This document shows, piece by piece, positions 36,124 through 44,913 of a DNA stretch of 52,630 nt. The DNA is from an uncultured Clostridia bacterium (lineage in GTDB: Bacteria > Bacillota > Clostridia > Oscillospirales > CAG-272). The position numbers and the translations under genes are program-made. Location of the stretch: contig CALCTA010000087.1 of assembly GCA_937893945.1 (NCBI GenBank), forward strand, positions 1-52,630, written 5' to 3'. Numbering within the stretch: the first letter of the stretch is position 1; the number at the start of each line of letters is the position of its first letter. The notes beneath the pieces are model-generated. The model searched no databases, had not been told where the DNA came from, and was given only the letters and a program-made list of their open reading frames with translations.

Positions 36124-36152
36124 TTGACAAATTGCTATCTTTATGATAAAAT
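36124..36152 (+). promoter_or_regulatory. Promoter of the LRR-SPFH-ATPase operon
   Basis: Consensus -35 TTGACA (36124-36129), 17-base spacer, -10 TAAAAT (36147-36152). The predicted transcript starts about 44 bases before the first gene. Confidence 0.9.
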
Positions 36153-36202
36153 GGTATTGCTATAACTTTATCAAAATTCAGATAGAGTTGTCAGGAGGTA
36201 AT

Positions 36203-37144
36203 ATGAGATCAAAAAAACTTACTTTGATTGTTTTGGCGTGCATCCTTGCCTTAAGCGCTCTTACAGGCTGCTCGTCATCCTTTGACGATACTCAGTACGC
36301 GGTAATATCCCAAAGCAACGTAAGCGCTGATGGATTTATCTACAGTGTTTACGAAAATAATACCGCAGTCATCACAGGTATAAACACAGCCGACACCGAA
36401 ATGACCATTCCGGATACAGTCGGAAACTATAAGGTAGTCGAGATAGGCGCAGATGCCTTTTCGGGCAACGAGATCACAAAGCTCGTTACTATTGGCAGTA
36501 ACGTAGAGAAGATCGGTGCGAATGCGTTTTCTGACTGTGCAGCGCTCGTTCGCGTTGATATGACCGAGAACGTAAAGAAGATCAGCTCGGGCGCTTTTTA
36601 TAACTGCGAAAATCTTTGCGAGGTGAAGGGCGCGACGGGTGTCATAGTTATCGAGGAGGTAGCGTTCTACGCTTGCGCTTCGCTCGCTCGCTTTGACCTT
36701 CCCGAAACGCTTAAGACCATAGGCAACGAAGCCTTTGGCGCTTGTGAATCCTTGGTAGAGGTAAAGCTGCCTGAGAAGATCGAATCGGTAGGACTTGGCG
36801 CATTCTCCTATTGCTCCTCGCTCTCAAGACTTGATCTTGGCGGTCTTACCGAGGTTCCTGAAAAGGCATTTCTCAGATGCACCTCTCTCGGAAAGGTAGT
36901 TATCGGTGAAAACGTAACCTCAATAGGTGTTCAGGCATTCAGAGGCTGCGACGTTCTTAAATACGTTTACATAGACAAAAATGTAAAGACCGTCGGCGCA
37001 TCGGCTCTCTCCACCTGTCCTCTTCTTGAGATAAGCTATTCGGGATCAGAGGCAAATTGGAAGAAGATAAACTTTGCCGAGGGCAACGAAGGTCTGGAGA
37101 CCGTTAAGATAACCTATAAGCAGAAGCTTGATAAGGCTAAGTAA
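36203..37144 (+). CDS. BspA-type leucine-rich-repeat lipoprotein (first copy)
   Basis: A 313-residue secreted lipoprotein. Signal sequence with a lipobox ending SALTGC puts the lipid on Cys23. After a short linker come about nine BspA/LRR_5-type repeats of ~23 residues (IGANAFSDCAALVRVDM, IGNEAFGACESLVEVKL and similar). Such surface LRR proteins mediate adhesion or protein-protein contacts in gut bacteria. The frame is open upstream, but AGGAGG sits before the ATG chosen. First gene of the operon; it shares the SEANW/SEADYE-type C-terminal repeat end with the next gene. Confidence 0.88.
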   Translation: MRSKKLTLIVLACILALSALTGCSSSFDDTQYAVISQSNVSADGFIYSVYENNTAVITGINTADTEMTIPDTVGNYKVVEIGADAFSGNEITKLVTIGSNVEKIGANAFSDCAALVRVDMTENVKKISSGAFYNCENLCEVKGATGVIVIEEVAFYACASLARFDLPETLKTIGNEAFGACESLVEVKLPEKIESVGLGAFSYCSSLSRLDLGGLTEVPEKAFLRCTSLGKVVIGENVTSIGVQAFRGCDVLKYVYIDKNVKTVGASALSTCPLLEISYSGSEANWKKINFAEGNEGLETVKITYKQKLDKAK

Positions 37145-37157
37145 GGAGGGAAGCAAT

Positions 37158-38183
37158 ATGAAGAAAAATCCTGCTATTAAATTTATATCTCTCCTGCTCA
37201 TCGCTATCTTCGTTCTCGGCACAGCCGTTTCCTGTACGGATAAAACAAAGAACGAGCCTTACGTAGTTCCCGAAAGAGTCAACTCCGACTCAACAATATA
37301 CACATCCGGGTATTATGAGTATTATCTCTACGAGGATGGCACCGCCGTTATACTCACCTATAAGGGCGAGGAGCTTGACGTAAACGTTCCTAACGAATTT
37401 GACGGTCATAAGGTAGTCGAGATCGCTCCTGCGGCATTCCAATACAACAGAGTTATCCAGAACGTAACGCTCGGTGATGATCTTGAGGTCATCGGAGAGG
37501 GTGCGTTCTACAGCTGTCGAGCGCTCAAGAGCATAAAGATCGGCCCTAAGGTAAGAAGCATCGGCCCCGGTACATTTGACGATACCGCCTACAACGAAAC
37601 TTTGACTGATGAGTTCGTAATAGTTGGCGACTCTCTGCTTCTCAAATATTGCGGAACAGATACGTCGGTAACTATCCCTGATAACGTAAAGCATATCGGC
37701 CCTGCATTCAATTCCAACGAAACTATCGTTGACGTTACTATGGGAGACAACGTGGTAACAGTAGGAAGCGGAGCGTTCGTCTTCAGCACGGTCAGACGCG
37801 TTACTATAGGAAATAACGTAGTTCTTATTGATACTTACGCATTCCAGGGCTGCGAGAAGCTCAGATACGTAAATATTCCCGACTCTGTAAAAAGAATTTC
37901 TTATTACGCTTTCTACGGCTGCACGAGCCTTAAGAATATCTCGCTCGGTAAGGGCGTGGAGACGATAGACGATTATGCCTTCTATCAGTGCTCTCAGATG
38001 AATTATATAAATCTCCCCAAAACGCTCAAGAAGATAGGAGACTTCGCATTCAAGGATTGCTATAAGCTCCTGTACGTATATTATGAGGGATCTGAGGCAG
38101 ATTACGAGGCACTCGGAATAACGGGAACTAACCATATCATTTCGGACGCGAAAAAGTTTTACAACTACAATTACGAGGGATAA
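37158..38183 (+). CDS. BspA-type leucine-rich-repeat lipoprotein (second copy)
   Basis: A 341-residue paralogue of the preceding gene. Signal sequence ends in GTAVSC, so Cys26 is lipidated. About eight LRR_5 repeats follow (IGEGAFYSCRALKSIKI, IDTYAFQGCEKLRYVNI, ISYYAFYGCTSLKNISL). Sequence divergence from the first copy is large, so duplication is not recent. AAGGAGGGAAG precedes the ATG, which follows the first copy by 13 bases. Only 3 bases separate its stop from the first SPFH gene, which ties these surface proteins to that membrane system. Confidence 0.88.
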   Translation: MKKNPAIKFISLLLIAIFVLGTAVSCTDKTKNEPYVVPERVNSDSTIYTSGYYEYYLYEDGTAVILTYKGEELDVNVPNEFDGHKVVEIAPAAFQYNRVIQNVTLGDDLEVIGEGAFYSCRALKSIKIGPKVRSIGPGTFDDTAYNETLTDEFVIVGDSLLLKYCGTDTSVTIPDNVKHIGPAFNSNETIVDVTMGDNVVTVGSGAFVFSTVRRVTIGNNVVLIDTYAFQGCEKLRYVNIPDSVKRISYYAFYGCTSLKNISLGKGVETIDDYAFYQCSQMNYINLPKTLKKIGDFAFKDCYKLLYVYYEGSEADYEALGITGTNHIISDAKKFYNYNYEG

Positions 38184-38186
38184 ATA

Positions 38187-39992
38187 ATGGAACCTAAACG
38201 CAAATTCGGCGGCGTTTTGCCGATAATTCTGTCAAGCGCGTTTATGGTGGCTATTTCGGTGCTGATGTTTATACTTTACAGCACTTCAAAATATCTGCCG
38301 TATCTTCTTGTCGCTTTGGCAGTAACTCTGTTCATCGGCGTAAATCTGCTCCTTTCATTACTTGGCATGCAGATACCGATGACAAAGCCTTGCAAAAAAC
38401 CTTGCGAGCAGGTCTCGGAAGGTGAGGATAGCGAAAACGCTAAAAAAAGCAAAAAGAAGCTTAAAGGACTTCTCAGTACTCTTGCATATGCGCTTAAAAT
38501 GGCGGCTTACGGCGTAGTATTCGCGTATAACAAGATATACAGAATACTTCAGCTCGTGCTTTTTGGCGGACTCTTTGTTTTTCTTGAAATATACTTTGGA
38601 ATGATGCTCAAGAGAATAACCTCTGTTTACGTTATCTCTCTCTGGCAGCCTGTCTTATTCATAGTCTTGCTCGTCCTTGCCGTAATCCTTGACAAATGGT
38701 GTAAGCATTTTGAGGACGCGAGCGAGCGCAGCAGAGCATTGCTCGGTAATCTCAGAGTATTTTTCTATCTTACAAAGCTGATCCTCATTCTCGTTTCGGT
38801 ATCAAGCGCTATAAAGCTCCTTAACTTCGGTGAGATACAGAAGTACATCGCGTATATAATCACGGCTATATATTACTACGCCTCCGCGATGATACTTGTT
38901 TCGGTTGCGGTCAACGTTATCCGCAGAGAGCTTTCCACACGTCCTAAGATAACTATTCCGTTGCCGTTCGCAAGCGGCGACACCAAGGAATTCGGAGTTA
39001 TATCTTTCCTTGAAAAAAACACGGGTATCACGATGCGTGGACTATGGAGCATGCGCCTTATCAAGAACGTCGTACCTTATTCGGTTATAGTAGTAATTTT
39101 GCTGTTTTGGATATCTACGGGAATAGTTCAGGTAGAATCCTACCAGGAAGGCGCGGTATATCGCTTAGGCAAGCTTACAGATGATACGCTCGAGCCCGGA
39201 ATTCATATGACGCTTCCGTATCCGATAGATAAAGTAGAGCTTTATGACACTGAAACTGTCAATAAGATGACTATAGGATACGCCGCAAAGGAAGATACAG
39301 ACAATTTATGGACGGGTACACACGGAACTAACGAGCATAAGCTTTTGCTTGGTAACGGAAACGAGCTGGTCTCGCTTAACTTAAGACTTGAATACAGGAT
39401 AAGCGATCTTCAAAAGTACCTTCGCACATCCTCGAATCCCGCTTCTATCCTTGAATCTCAGGCATATGCGCTTATAACCGACAGAATCATATCCACCAAT
39501 CTTGAAACGCTTCTTTCGGTTGACAGAGATGCCTTTACCGAAAGCTATACAAACGAGCTTAAGGCGAGATTTGCTGAATACGACGTGGGACTTGAGATAG
39601 TCAGCGTGGTGCTTGAAAGCATTCACCCGCCGCTTGATATCGCTGCTATATACCAAAAGGTAATAAGCGCGGAAATAGAGGCAGAGGAAATGATAACCCG
39701 CGCACAGTCTAAGGCAAACGTAAAGATAACAGCAGCCGAGGCAGAGAAGGAAGCGAGCATAAACGCGGCTAACGCTGAGTATTATCGCAAGAAAGCAACC
39801 GCGGTTGCTGACGTAGCTGAATTCAATGCAAGCGTAGAGGCGGCAAACGGTAACCCCGATGCTTATCATTACTATAAGTATCTTAACGCTATGGCGCAGG
39901 CTTACGGAAAAGCAAAGCTTGTTATAGTCGGAGAGGGCGTTGACAGCTCCAAGATATTCTTTGGAAATCTTGGCAACGTCGTTTTAAATTAA
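38187..39992 (+). CDS. Polytopic SPFH (HflK-like) membrane protein
   Basis: A 601-residue fusion-like protein. The first ~310 residues contain about seven membrane segments (around 10-32, 36-60, 119-140, 147-168, 190-212, 220-245 and 294-312). The rest is an SPFH/band 7 domain (about 312-500; VESYQEGAVYRLGKL, GIHMTLPYPIDKVELYD), then an Ala/Glu-rich coiled coil (about 485-560). Ordinary HflK has a single N-terminal helix, so the polytopic front half is unusual. SPFH proteins build ring cages or lipid microdomains and can restrict membrane proteases. First of three SPFH genes in the operon. Confidence 0.88.
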   Translation: MEPKRKFGGVLPIILSSAFMVAISVLMFILYSTSKYLPYLLVALAVTLFIGVNLLLSLLGMQIPMTKPCKKPCEQVSEGEDSENAKKSKKKLKGLLSTLAYALKMAAYGVVFAYNKIYRILQLVLFGGLFVFLEIYFGMMLKRITSVYVISLWQPVLFIVLLVLAVILDKWCKHFEDASERSRALLGNLRVFFYLTKLILILVSVSSAIKLLNFGEIQKYIAYIITAIYYYASAMILVSVAVNVIRRELSTRPKITIPLPFASGDTKEFGVISFLEKNTGITMRGLWSMRLIKNVVPYSVIVVILLFWISTGIVQVESYQEGAVYRLGKLTDDTLEPGIHMTLPYPIDKVELYDTETVNKMTIGYAAKEDTDNLWTGTHGTNEHKLLLGNGNELVSLNLRLEYRISDLQKYLRTSSNPASILESQAYALITDRIISTNLETLLSVDRDAFTESYTNELKARFAEYDVGLEIVSVVLESIHPPLDIAAIYQKVISAEIEAEEMITRAQSKANVKITAAEAEKEASINAANAEYYRKKATAVADVAEFNASVEAANGNPDAYHYYKYLNAMAQAYGKAKLVIVGEGVDSSKIFFGNLGNVVLN

Positions 39993-40004
39993 GAGGACGA
40001 AAAA

Positions 40005-41120
40005 ATGAAAAAAGAAAAAATAACCGATATAAATGAAAACACAACCGCTATAAAGGCAAAGAAAAAAGAGAAGAAGAGTGAGGGAAGCGTATCCTTTCTT
40101 ATTCTCAAGATAGCTATTGCGCTTATAGTTGCTCTTGTCGTAGTGTATTTTGGATTTACCTGCGAGGTAAGAGAAAGTAACGCCGCTATTATTCTTCGCT
40201 TCGGCGCGCCCAGAGCGGAAATAACCGAGGCAGGACTTTACTTCAAGCTTCCTTGGCCGTTTGAGACTGTAGTTACTTACGATAACCGAGTTCAGTATCT
40301 CGAATCCAACAATCACGAAACTACCACTATGGATAAGAAGAATATTATCCTTCAGTCCTATGCGGTATGGCAGATCAAGGATCCTCTCGTTTATCACAAT
40401 TCTGTAGGAAACACCGGAACGGTTGATTCTTATATTAAAGACCAGATCAAGAACGCTACTAATAGCGTAATGGGTACTTATAATCTTTCGGATCTTATAT
40501 CGTCTGAAAACGAAGATCTTAAGACGGAAGAGATACAGCAGAAGATTTTTGAGCTTGTAAAGGCTACCTGCGAAGCAAATTACGGTATCTCTATAGTTGA
40601 CGTAAGCATTCTTCGTATATCCTATCCCGACGCTAACCTTCAGGCTATTTTTGCTAATATCAGCGCAGAGCGTCAAGGCGTTATTGACAAGATAATCGCA
40701 GACGCCGAGGCTAAGGTAAGCGACATAACCTCGTCCGCAGACGCTGAGGCAGAGAAGATAAAGGGAGAGGGAATAACCAAGGCGGCTGAGATCAGAGCTC
40801 AGGCTGAAAAAGAGGTTGCGAACATATACGCTAACGCGCAGACAGCAAATATAGAGCTCTATAAGTTCTTGAAGGAGCTGGATACTATCGTTAACTCTGT
40901 AAACGACGGAACAGTTCTCGTTGTAGATTCGGAGTCTTATCCCTTTAATATTCTTCTTGAATACGGCTCGTCGGTAGATAATAGCTCTGACGATAAGGTC
41001 GTAGAGGATCTTACTTACATTCTCGCTACGTTGAGAGCTGAAGGAAAGAGCAAGGAGGCAGAGGATCTCGTTAACGCGATCAATGCACTTATCATTTCCT
41101 ACAGTAAAGGAGAGTCCTGA
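40005..41120 (+). CDS. SPFH (HflC-like) membrane protein
   Basis: A 371-residue protein with a lysine-rich cytoplasmic start, one membrane helix (about 31-52), an SPFH domain (AAIILRFGAPRAEITEAG, FKLPWPFETVVTYDNRVQYL), and a long alanine-rich coiled coil (about 220-290; IADAEAKVSDITSSADAEA). The C-terminal ~80 residues are an acidic helical tail not seen in classic HflC. It resembles HflC most, where the phrase GLYFKLP is typical. Spacing to the genes on both sides is 12 bases and a 1-base overlap. Likely co-assembles with the other two SPFH proteins. Confidence 0.88.
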   Translation: MKKEKITDINENTTAIKAKKKEKKSEGSVSFLILKIAIALIVALVVVYFGFTCEVRESNAAIILRFGAPRAEITEAGLYFKLPWPFETVVTYDNRVQYLESNNHETTTMDKKNIILQSYAVWQIKDPLVYHNSVGNTGTVDSYIKDQIKNATNSVMGTYNLSDLISSENEDLKTEEIQQKIFELVKATCEANYGISIVDVSILRISYPDANLQAIFANISAERQGVIDKIIADAEAKVSDITSSADAEAEKIKGEGITKAAEIRAQAEKEVANIYANAQTANIELYKFLKELDTIVNSVNDGTVLVVDSESYPFNILLEYGSSVDNSSDDKVVEDLTYILATLRAEGKSKEAEDLVNAINALIISYSKGES

Positions 41121-42061
41121 TGAAAAAGAAGAACGCAATATTTGAAGACGTACTATCCACGGTAACGAAATATTTTATAGTTCTCGTGGTGGTTGTAGTT
41201 CTTTTTATATGCTTCTCAGGTGTCCGCTTCGTAAAGAGCGGAGAGGTTGCTATAGTGCTCAGATTTGGAAAGCTCGTAGGAGACACGCGAGATGAGCAGA
41301 TACACGAGCCGGGCATTCTCTTTGCTTTCCCGTATATAATAGACGAGGTGGTTACCGTCCCCACGGAGACGGTAATGGAAAGAACCGTTACAACACATTA
41401 TACAGAGGGTAATATGACCACCCTTCGCAATAACGGCTACGTTATTACAGGAGACAGTAATATTGCCGTTATGAAGGTGTCTGTAAAATATACTATTTCC
41501 GACCCTGTGGCATATGCATTGAACGTAAACAGCATTGAAAGTATTATAGACGCATCGGTCAGCAACGCCATGCTTGAAAAGGCGGCTTGCACAAAATTTG
41601 ACGATATTCTCACAACGGGAAAAGAGGAATATAGCACTTCTGTCAGAAGTATGGCTCAGAGCAATCTGAACAACTATAATGCAGGTATTACTCTTAACAC
41701 GGTAGAGCTTACTGCCGTCGCCGCTCCCGAGGAAGTAAGAAGTATTTACGAGCAGGTAAATACCGCTTCTGTAGAGGCGGAAAAAATGCTTAAGGAAGCA
41801 AATCAGTACCGCGATAACCTGCTTATCAAGGCTCAGGCAGAGGCTAATTCTACAGTCTCTGCGGCAAGCAGCGCAAAATCTCAGGCGGTATCATCCGCAA
41901 ACGCCGATCTTGCAAGCTTCTGGGGAATGCTCGAGGAATACGAGGCTAACCCCGAGGTAGTTACAACAAGAGTGTATAGCGAGAAGTTCTCGACTGCTAT
42001 CTCAAAAATAGGTAAGATCTACGTCGTCAAGGATGGAGATAATACTATTATAATAAACTAA
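41120..42061 (+). CDS. Third SPFH membrane protein
   Basis: A 313-residue protein with one N-terminal membrane helix (about 17-34), then an SPFH domain (SGEVAIVLRFGKLVGDTRD, GILFAFPYIIDEVVTVP) and a coiled coil (about 205-260). Its start codon overlaps the stop of the preceding gene in TGATG, a sign of translational coupling and fixed stoichiometry. It is closer to HflK than to HflC but clearly different from the first SPFH protein. Having three distinct SPFH paralogues in a row is rare; bacterial HflKC is normally a pair. Confidence 0.87.
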   Translation: MKKKNAIFEDVLSTVTKYFIVLVVVVVLFICFSGVRFVKSGEVAIVLRFGKLVGDTRDEQIHEPGILFAFPYIIDEVVTVPTETVMERTVTTHYTEGNMTTLRNNGYVITGDSNIAVMKVSVKYTISDPVAYALNVNSIESIIDASVSNAMLEKAACTKFDDILTTGKEEYSTSVRSMAQSNLNNYNAGITLNTVELTAVAAPEEVRSIYEQVNTASVEAEKMLKEANQYRDNLLIKAQAEANSTVSAASSAKSQAVSSANADLASFWGMLEEYEANPEVVTTRVYSEKFSTAISKIGKIYVVKDGDNTIIIN

Positions 42062-42070
42062 GGAGGCTGT

Positions 42071-43969
42071 ATGGAAAACTTAGATAACATAGCAAAAAGC
42101 AGCCTCGAAGCTCTGTCAAAGGACAATCTTACTGTAAAGGGCAAAAAGAAGCTCAGACGAGAGATCATCAGCGGCGCAATAGCGCTTTCCTGCCTTGCTG
42201 TAGGTCTTATTTACAGTTGGGTATTTCCCGGCAAGACAGTCGTTCCCGCGCTTCTTTATACGGTTGGCTTTCTGATAGAGGGCATTCCTGTATTCTGGGC
42301 GGCTCTCAAAGGCATCTTCTCCAAGAACCTTTCAAACGCCATGGAAATGCTCGTGGCTATCGCTATATTCGCCTGCTATTTTTCAGGCGACCTCATTCTT
42401 GCGGTTCTTATACCGCTTATACTCAACATCGCGCATCTTCTTGAGGAAAGAAGCATTATGGGCGGACGAGACGTTATTGACGGTCTTCGCCGCATGCAGC
42501 AGAACACCGCTATTCTTTTAGACGGTGAGGAAGAGAAGGTGGTTGACGCGAGATCTCTTAAGATAGGTCAGAAAATACTTATCAAGCCCGGTGTGGGTAT
42601 TCCGATCGACGGAATCGTACTCAGCGGAGAGACAAATATAGACCAGAAATCGCTTACCGGTGAGCCTCAGCCTGCGCATGTGCAGACGGGCGACAACGTG
42701 TATGCGGGAACAGTCAATATTGACGGTAGAATAGTCGTTGAAGTAAAAAAGGAATTCGTTGATACCTCCTTTTCAAACATTCTCGCACTTCTTGAAAAAT
42801 CCGAAAGCATTTCTGTCCCTGAATCGCGTATCATCGACCGCTTTATGAAATACTACATACCTCTTATTCTTGCTATTGCCGCGGCTGTTGCTCTTATCAC
42901 GTCTGATATCAACAAGGCTATAGCTATACTCGTGGTTTCTTGTCCTTGCGGACAGATGCTCGTAAGCTCCGCGCCTATGATAGCAGCTCTCTCGGCAGCA
43001 ACCAAGAGAGGTATCCTCATAAAGAACTCTAAGTTTATCGAAGAGCTTACCGAGATAGATGCCGTAGTCTTTGATAAGACGGGTACAGTTACCGTCGGCG
43101 ACCTATCCTTAACAGAAATATGCCCCGCAGAGAACGCAAGCGAGGATGAACTTCTTGTGGCGGCTGCTACAGTTGCGAGTGCTTCAACTCACCCCATTTC
43201 AAGAGCCTTGATGAACTCTGTTTCTGAGCTTGCATACGAAAAGGATTACTCAGTTAAGGAGCTTTCAGGCAAGGGAATGGAGGGTATCTCACCCGACAAA
43301 AAGCATACTATCCTCTTTGGCAATGCCGATTGGCTGCGCTCTCTCGGATTTGAGGTCGAAGAGCCTGAAGGACTTGCGGGCTCTGTAAGCTTTGTAGTAT
43401 CCGACGGCAAGGTGCTTGGATGTCTTTCCTTTAACGATACCGTCAGAGAAGAAGCCAAGGCAGGCATCGACACACTTCGTACAATGGGAATCGAAAAAGC
43501 CGTTATGCTCACAGGAGACAGAAGAGAAGCCGCAGAGCGAATTTGTGCTCAGGTGGGAATAGATACCCTTGAGGCTCAGCTTCTCCCCGAGGATAAGCTT
43601 GCGTCCCTCAAGAAGCTAAAGGAAAATAATTACGTGCTTGCAGTAGGCGACGGTATTAACGATGCTCTCGCGCTCAAGGAAGCTCACGTTGGTATCGCAA
43701 TGGGTGCGATGGGCTCGGATCTTGCAATAGAATCCGCGGATATCGCGCTTATGAATAACAACCTTATGAACATTCCTTTTGCAATTAAGCTTGCAAGAAA
43801 AACGAGGAATATCGTTTATCAAAACCTTGCACTTTCTATAGGTATCAGCGCCCTGATGATAGGACTTTCCGCGTTTGGCGTTATCAGCGCACTCGCAGGC
43901 TCTGTTCTCCACAACCTCGGAGCTTTCGTAGTCCTCATTAACAGCTCGCGAATTCTCAAAACAGAGTAA
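42071..43969 (+). CDS. P1B-type metal-transporting ATPase with variant motifs
   Basis: A 632-residue P-type ATPase without an N-terminal metal-binding (HMA) domain. Eight membrane segments are expected. Actuator motif TGE (196-198), membrane CPC (291-293), phosphorylated Asp335 in DKTGTVT, the P1B-specific His-Pro (374-375), TGD (481-483) and GDGIND (526-531) are present. Variants: the metal motif reads CPCGQMLVSSAP where Zn or Cu pumps have CPCAL and a TP pair, the hinge reads GDGINDALAL instead of DAPAL, and helix 8 has LHNLGAFVVLINSSR rather than the Asp or HEGS type. The metal therefore cannot be assigned. It ends the SPFH operon, 9 bases after the third SPFH gene, with GGAGG before its ATG. 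Confidence 0.92.
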   Translation: MENLDNIAKSSLEALSKDNLTVKGKKKLRREIISGAIALSCLAVGLIYSWVFPGKTVVPALLYTVGFLIEGIPVFWAALKGIFSKNLSNAMEMLVAIAIFACYFSGDLILAVLIPLILNIAHLLEERSIMGGRDVIDGLRRMQQNTAILLDGEEEKVVDARSLKIGQKILIKPGVGIPIDGIVLSGETNIDQKSLTGEPQPAHVQTGDNVYAGTVNIDGRIVVEVKKEFVDTSFSNILALLEKSESISVPESRIIDRFMKYYIPLILAIAAAVALITSDINKAIAILVVSCPCGQMLVSSAPMIAALSAATKRGILIKNSKFIEELTEIDAVVFDKTGTVTVGDLSLTEICPAENASEDELLVAAATVASASTHPISRALMNSVSELAYEKDYSVKELSGKGMEGISPDKKHTILFGNADWLRSLGFEVEEPEGLAGSVSFVVSDGKVLGCLSFNDTVREEAKAGIDTLRTMGIEKAVMLTGDRREAAERICAQVGIDTLEAQLLPEDKLASLKKLKENNYVLAVGDGINDALALKEAHVGIAMGAMGSDLAIESADIALMNNNLMNIPFAIKLARKTRNIVYQNLALSIGISALMIGLSAFGVISALAGSVLHNLGAFVVLINSSRILKTE

Positions 43970-43983
43970 AGCACTTATAAACG

Positions 43984-44022
43984 TAAAAAAAGCCCCGACA
44001 AAGTCGGGGCTTTCAGTATTTT
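43984..44022. terminator. Bidirectional terminator between the ATPase gene and purC
   Basis: A 9-bp GC-rich stem AGCCCCGAC (43991-43999) with GTCGGGGCT (44003-44011), loop AAA, with A6 on the left (T run for the minus strand) and TTTCAGTATTTTT on the right. Confidence 0.9.
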
Positions 44023-44029
44023 TATACAA

Positions 44030-44713
44030 TTATCTGTTAAGGATAAGCTTTGTAAGCTCAACGGGAGAAACGATAACGCCGTCCTTGTAAACACGCATGT
44101 TACCCGAAGCGATCTCGTCGATGAGAATTACTTCGCCGTTGTTGTAGCCGAACTCAAACTTGATATCCCAAAGATCAAGACCGATGGACTTAAGATCGTC
44201 AGCAACAATCTTTGTGATCTTAAGAGTCTGTGCCTTCATGCTCTCAAAGAGCTCGGGGGACATAACGCCAAGAGCCGCAAGACCTTCGCTTGTTACGAGC
44301 GGATCGCCCTTTTCGTCATTCTTGAAGGTACACTCAACGTAGCCGCCCTCAAGAACGGTTCCGTCTGCGATATATTCACCGTATCTGCGGATGAAACTTC
44401 CTGTAGCAACTAAACGGCAGATTACTTCAAGACCATGTCCGAATACTTTTCCCGGAAGAACTTCCATGGTAGCCTCTTCAACGTTTGCGCTTACGTAGTG
44501 AGTCTTTACGCCAGCTTGCTTAAGAAGCTCAAAGTAGTAGATAGAGGTCTTGAGATTTTCCTTTCCTATACCGTCTATCTTGAGTCCTACTGTATTCTCG
44601 CCGGGATCAAAAACTCCGTCCTTACCCGTGCAATCATCCTTGAACTTCAAAAGAACGTTGCCGTTTTCGAGAGAATATACATCTTTTGTTTTACCTTCGT
44701 AGATCTTTTTCAT
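44030..44713 (-). CDS. purC: Phosphoribosylaminoimidazole-succinocarboxamide synthase
   Basis: PurC joins CAIR with aspartate, the eighth step of IMP synthesis. The 227-residue protein has the usual short bacterial length with YEGKTKDVY at the start, LLKFKDDCTGKDG, the substrate motif RLVATGSFIRRYGEYIADG, and IKFEFGYN with ILIDEIASGNMRVY near the end. It is the only purine gene on the minus strand here and has no ZTP riboswitch in front. TAGGAG precedes the ATG. Confidence 0.96.
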   Translation of the reverse strand: MKKIYEGKTKDVYSLENGNVLLKFKDDCTGKDGVFDPGENTVGLKIDGIGKENLKTSIYYFELLKQAGVKTHYVSANVEEATMEVLPGKVFGHGLEVICRLVATGSFIRRYGEYIADGTVLEGGYVECTFKNDEKGDPLVTSEGLAALGVMSPELFESMKAQTLKITKIVADDLKSIGLDLWDIKFEFGYNNGEVILIDEIASGNMRVYKDGVIVSPVELTKLILNR

Positions 44714-44752
44714 AAAAATACTCCTACTTTATAAAAATTTAAGAACACAGTT

Positions 44753-44781
44753 ATTTTAACATAAAAAATTGATTTTGTATA
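44753..44781 (-). promoter_or_regulatory. Possible promoter of purC
   Basis: Minus strand: weak -35 TATACA (44776-44781), 17-base spacer, -10 TAAAAT (44753-44758). The region is extremely AT-rich, so chance matches are likely. Confidence 0.4.
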
Positions 44782-44848
44782 TAATTTTCAAAAAAAAAAT
44801 TCAAAAAACAGAAATTTTTTTACAGAGATCAATTTTTCTACTTTTGAC

Positions 44849-44877
44849 TTGACATATTTTGTTTAATATGCTATATT
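44849..44877 (+). promoter_or_regulatory. Promoter of alr
   Basis: Consensus -35 TTGACA (44849-44854), 17-base spacer, -10 TATATT (44872-44877), giving a leader of about 30 bases. Confidence 0.85.
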
Positions 44878-44913
44878 TTTAAGTGTAAATAGCTTTATTC
44901 GGAGCAGAAAGAA

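Noticed and set aside
36203..38183. The LRR repeats as a DNA tandem repeat or recent duplication
   Set aside because: Repeats are seen at protein level only; the DNA of the units and of the two genes has diverged widely.
39984..41138. A 384-codon open frame on the minus strand opposite the second SPFH gene
   Set aside because: It mirrors the SPFH frame, has no recognisable domain, is rich in Ser/Arg/Tyr/Leu as expected of antisense frames, and the plus strand has a ribosome binding site and clear homology.
36203..43969. The SPFH operon as an antiphage defence island
   Set aside because: No nuclease, toxin, reverse transcriptase or NTP-sensing effector is present, and there are no mobile-element marks around it.
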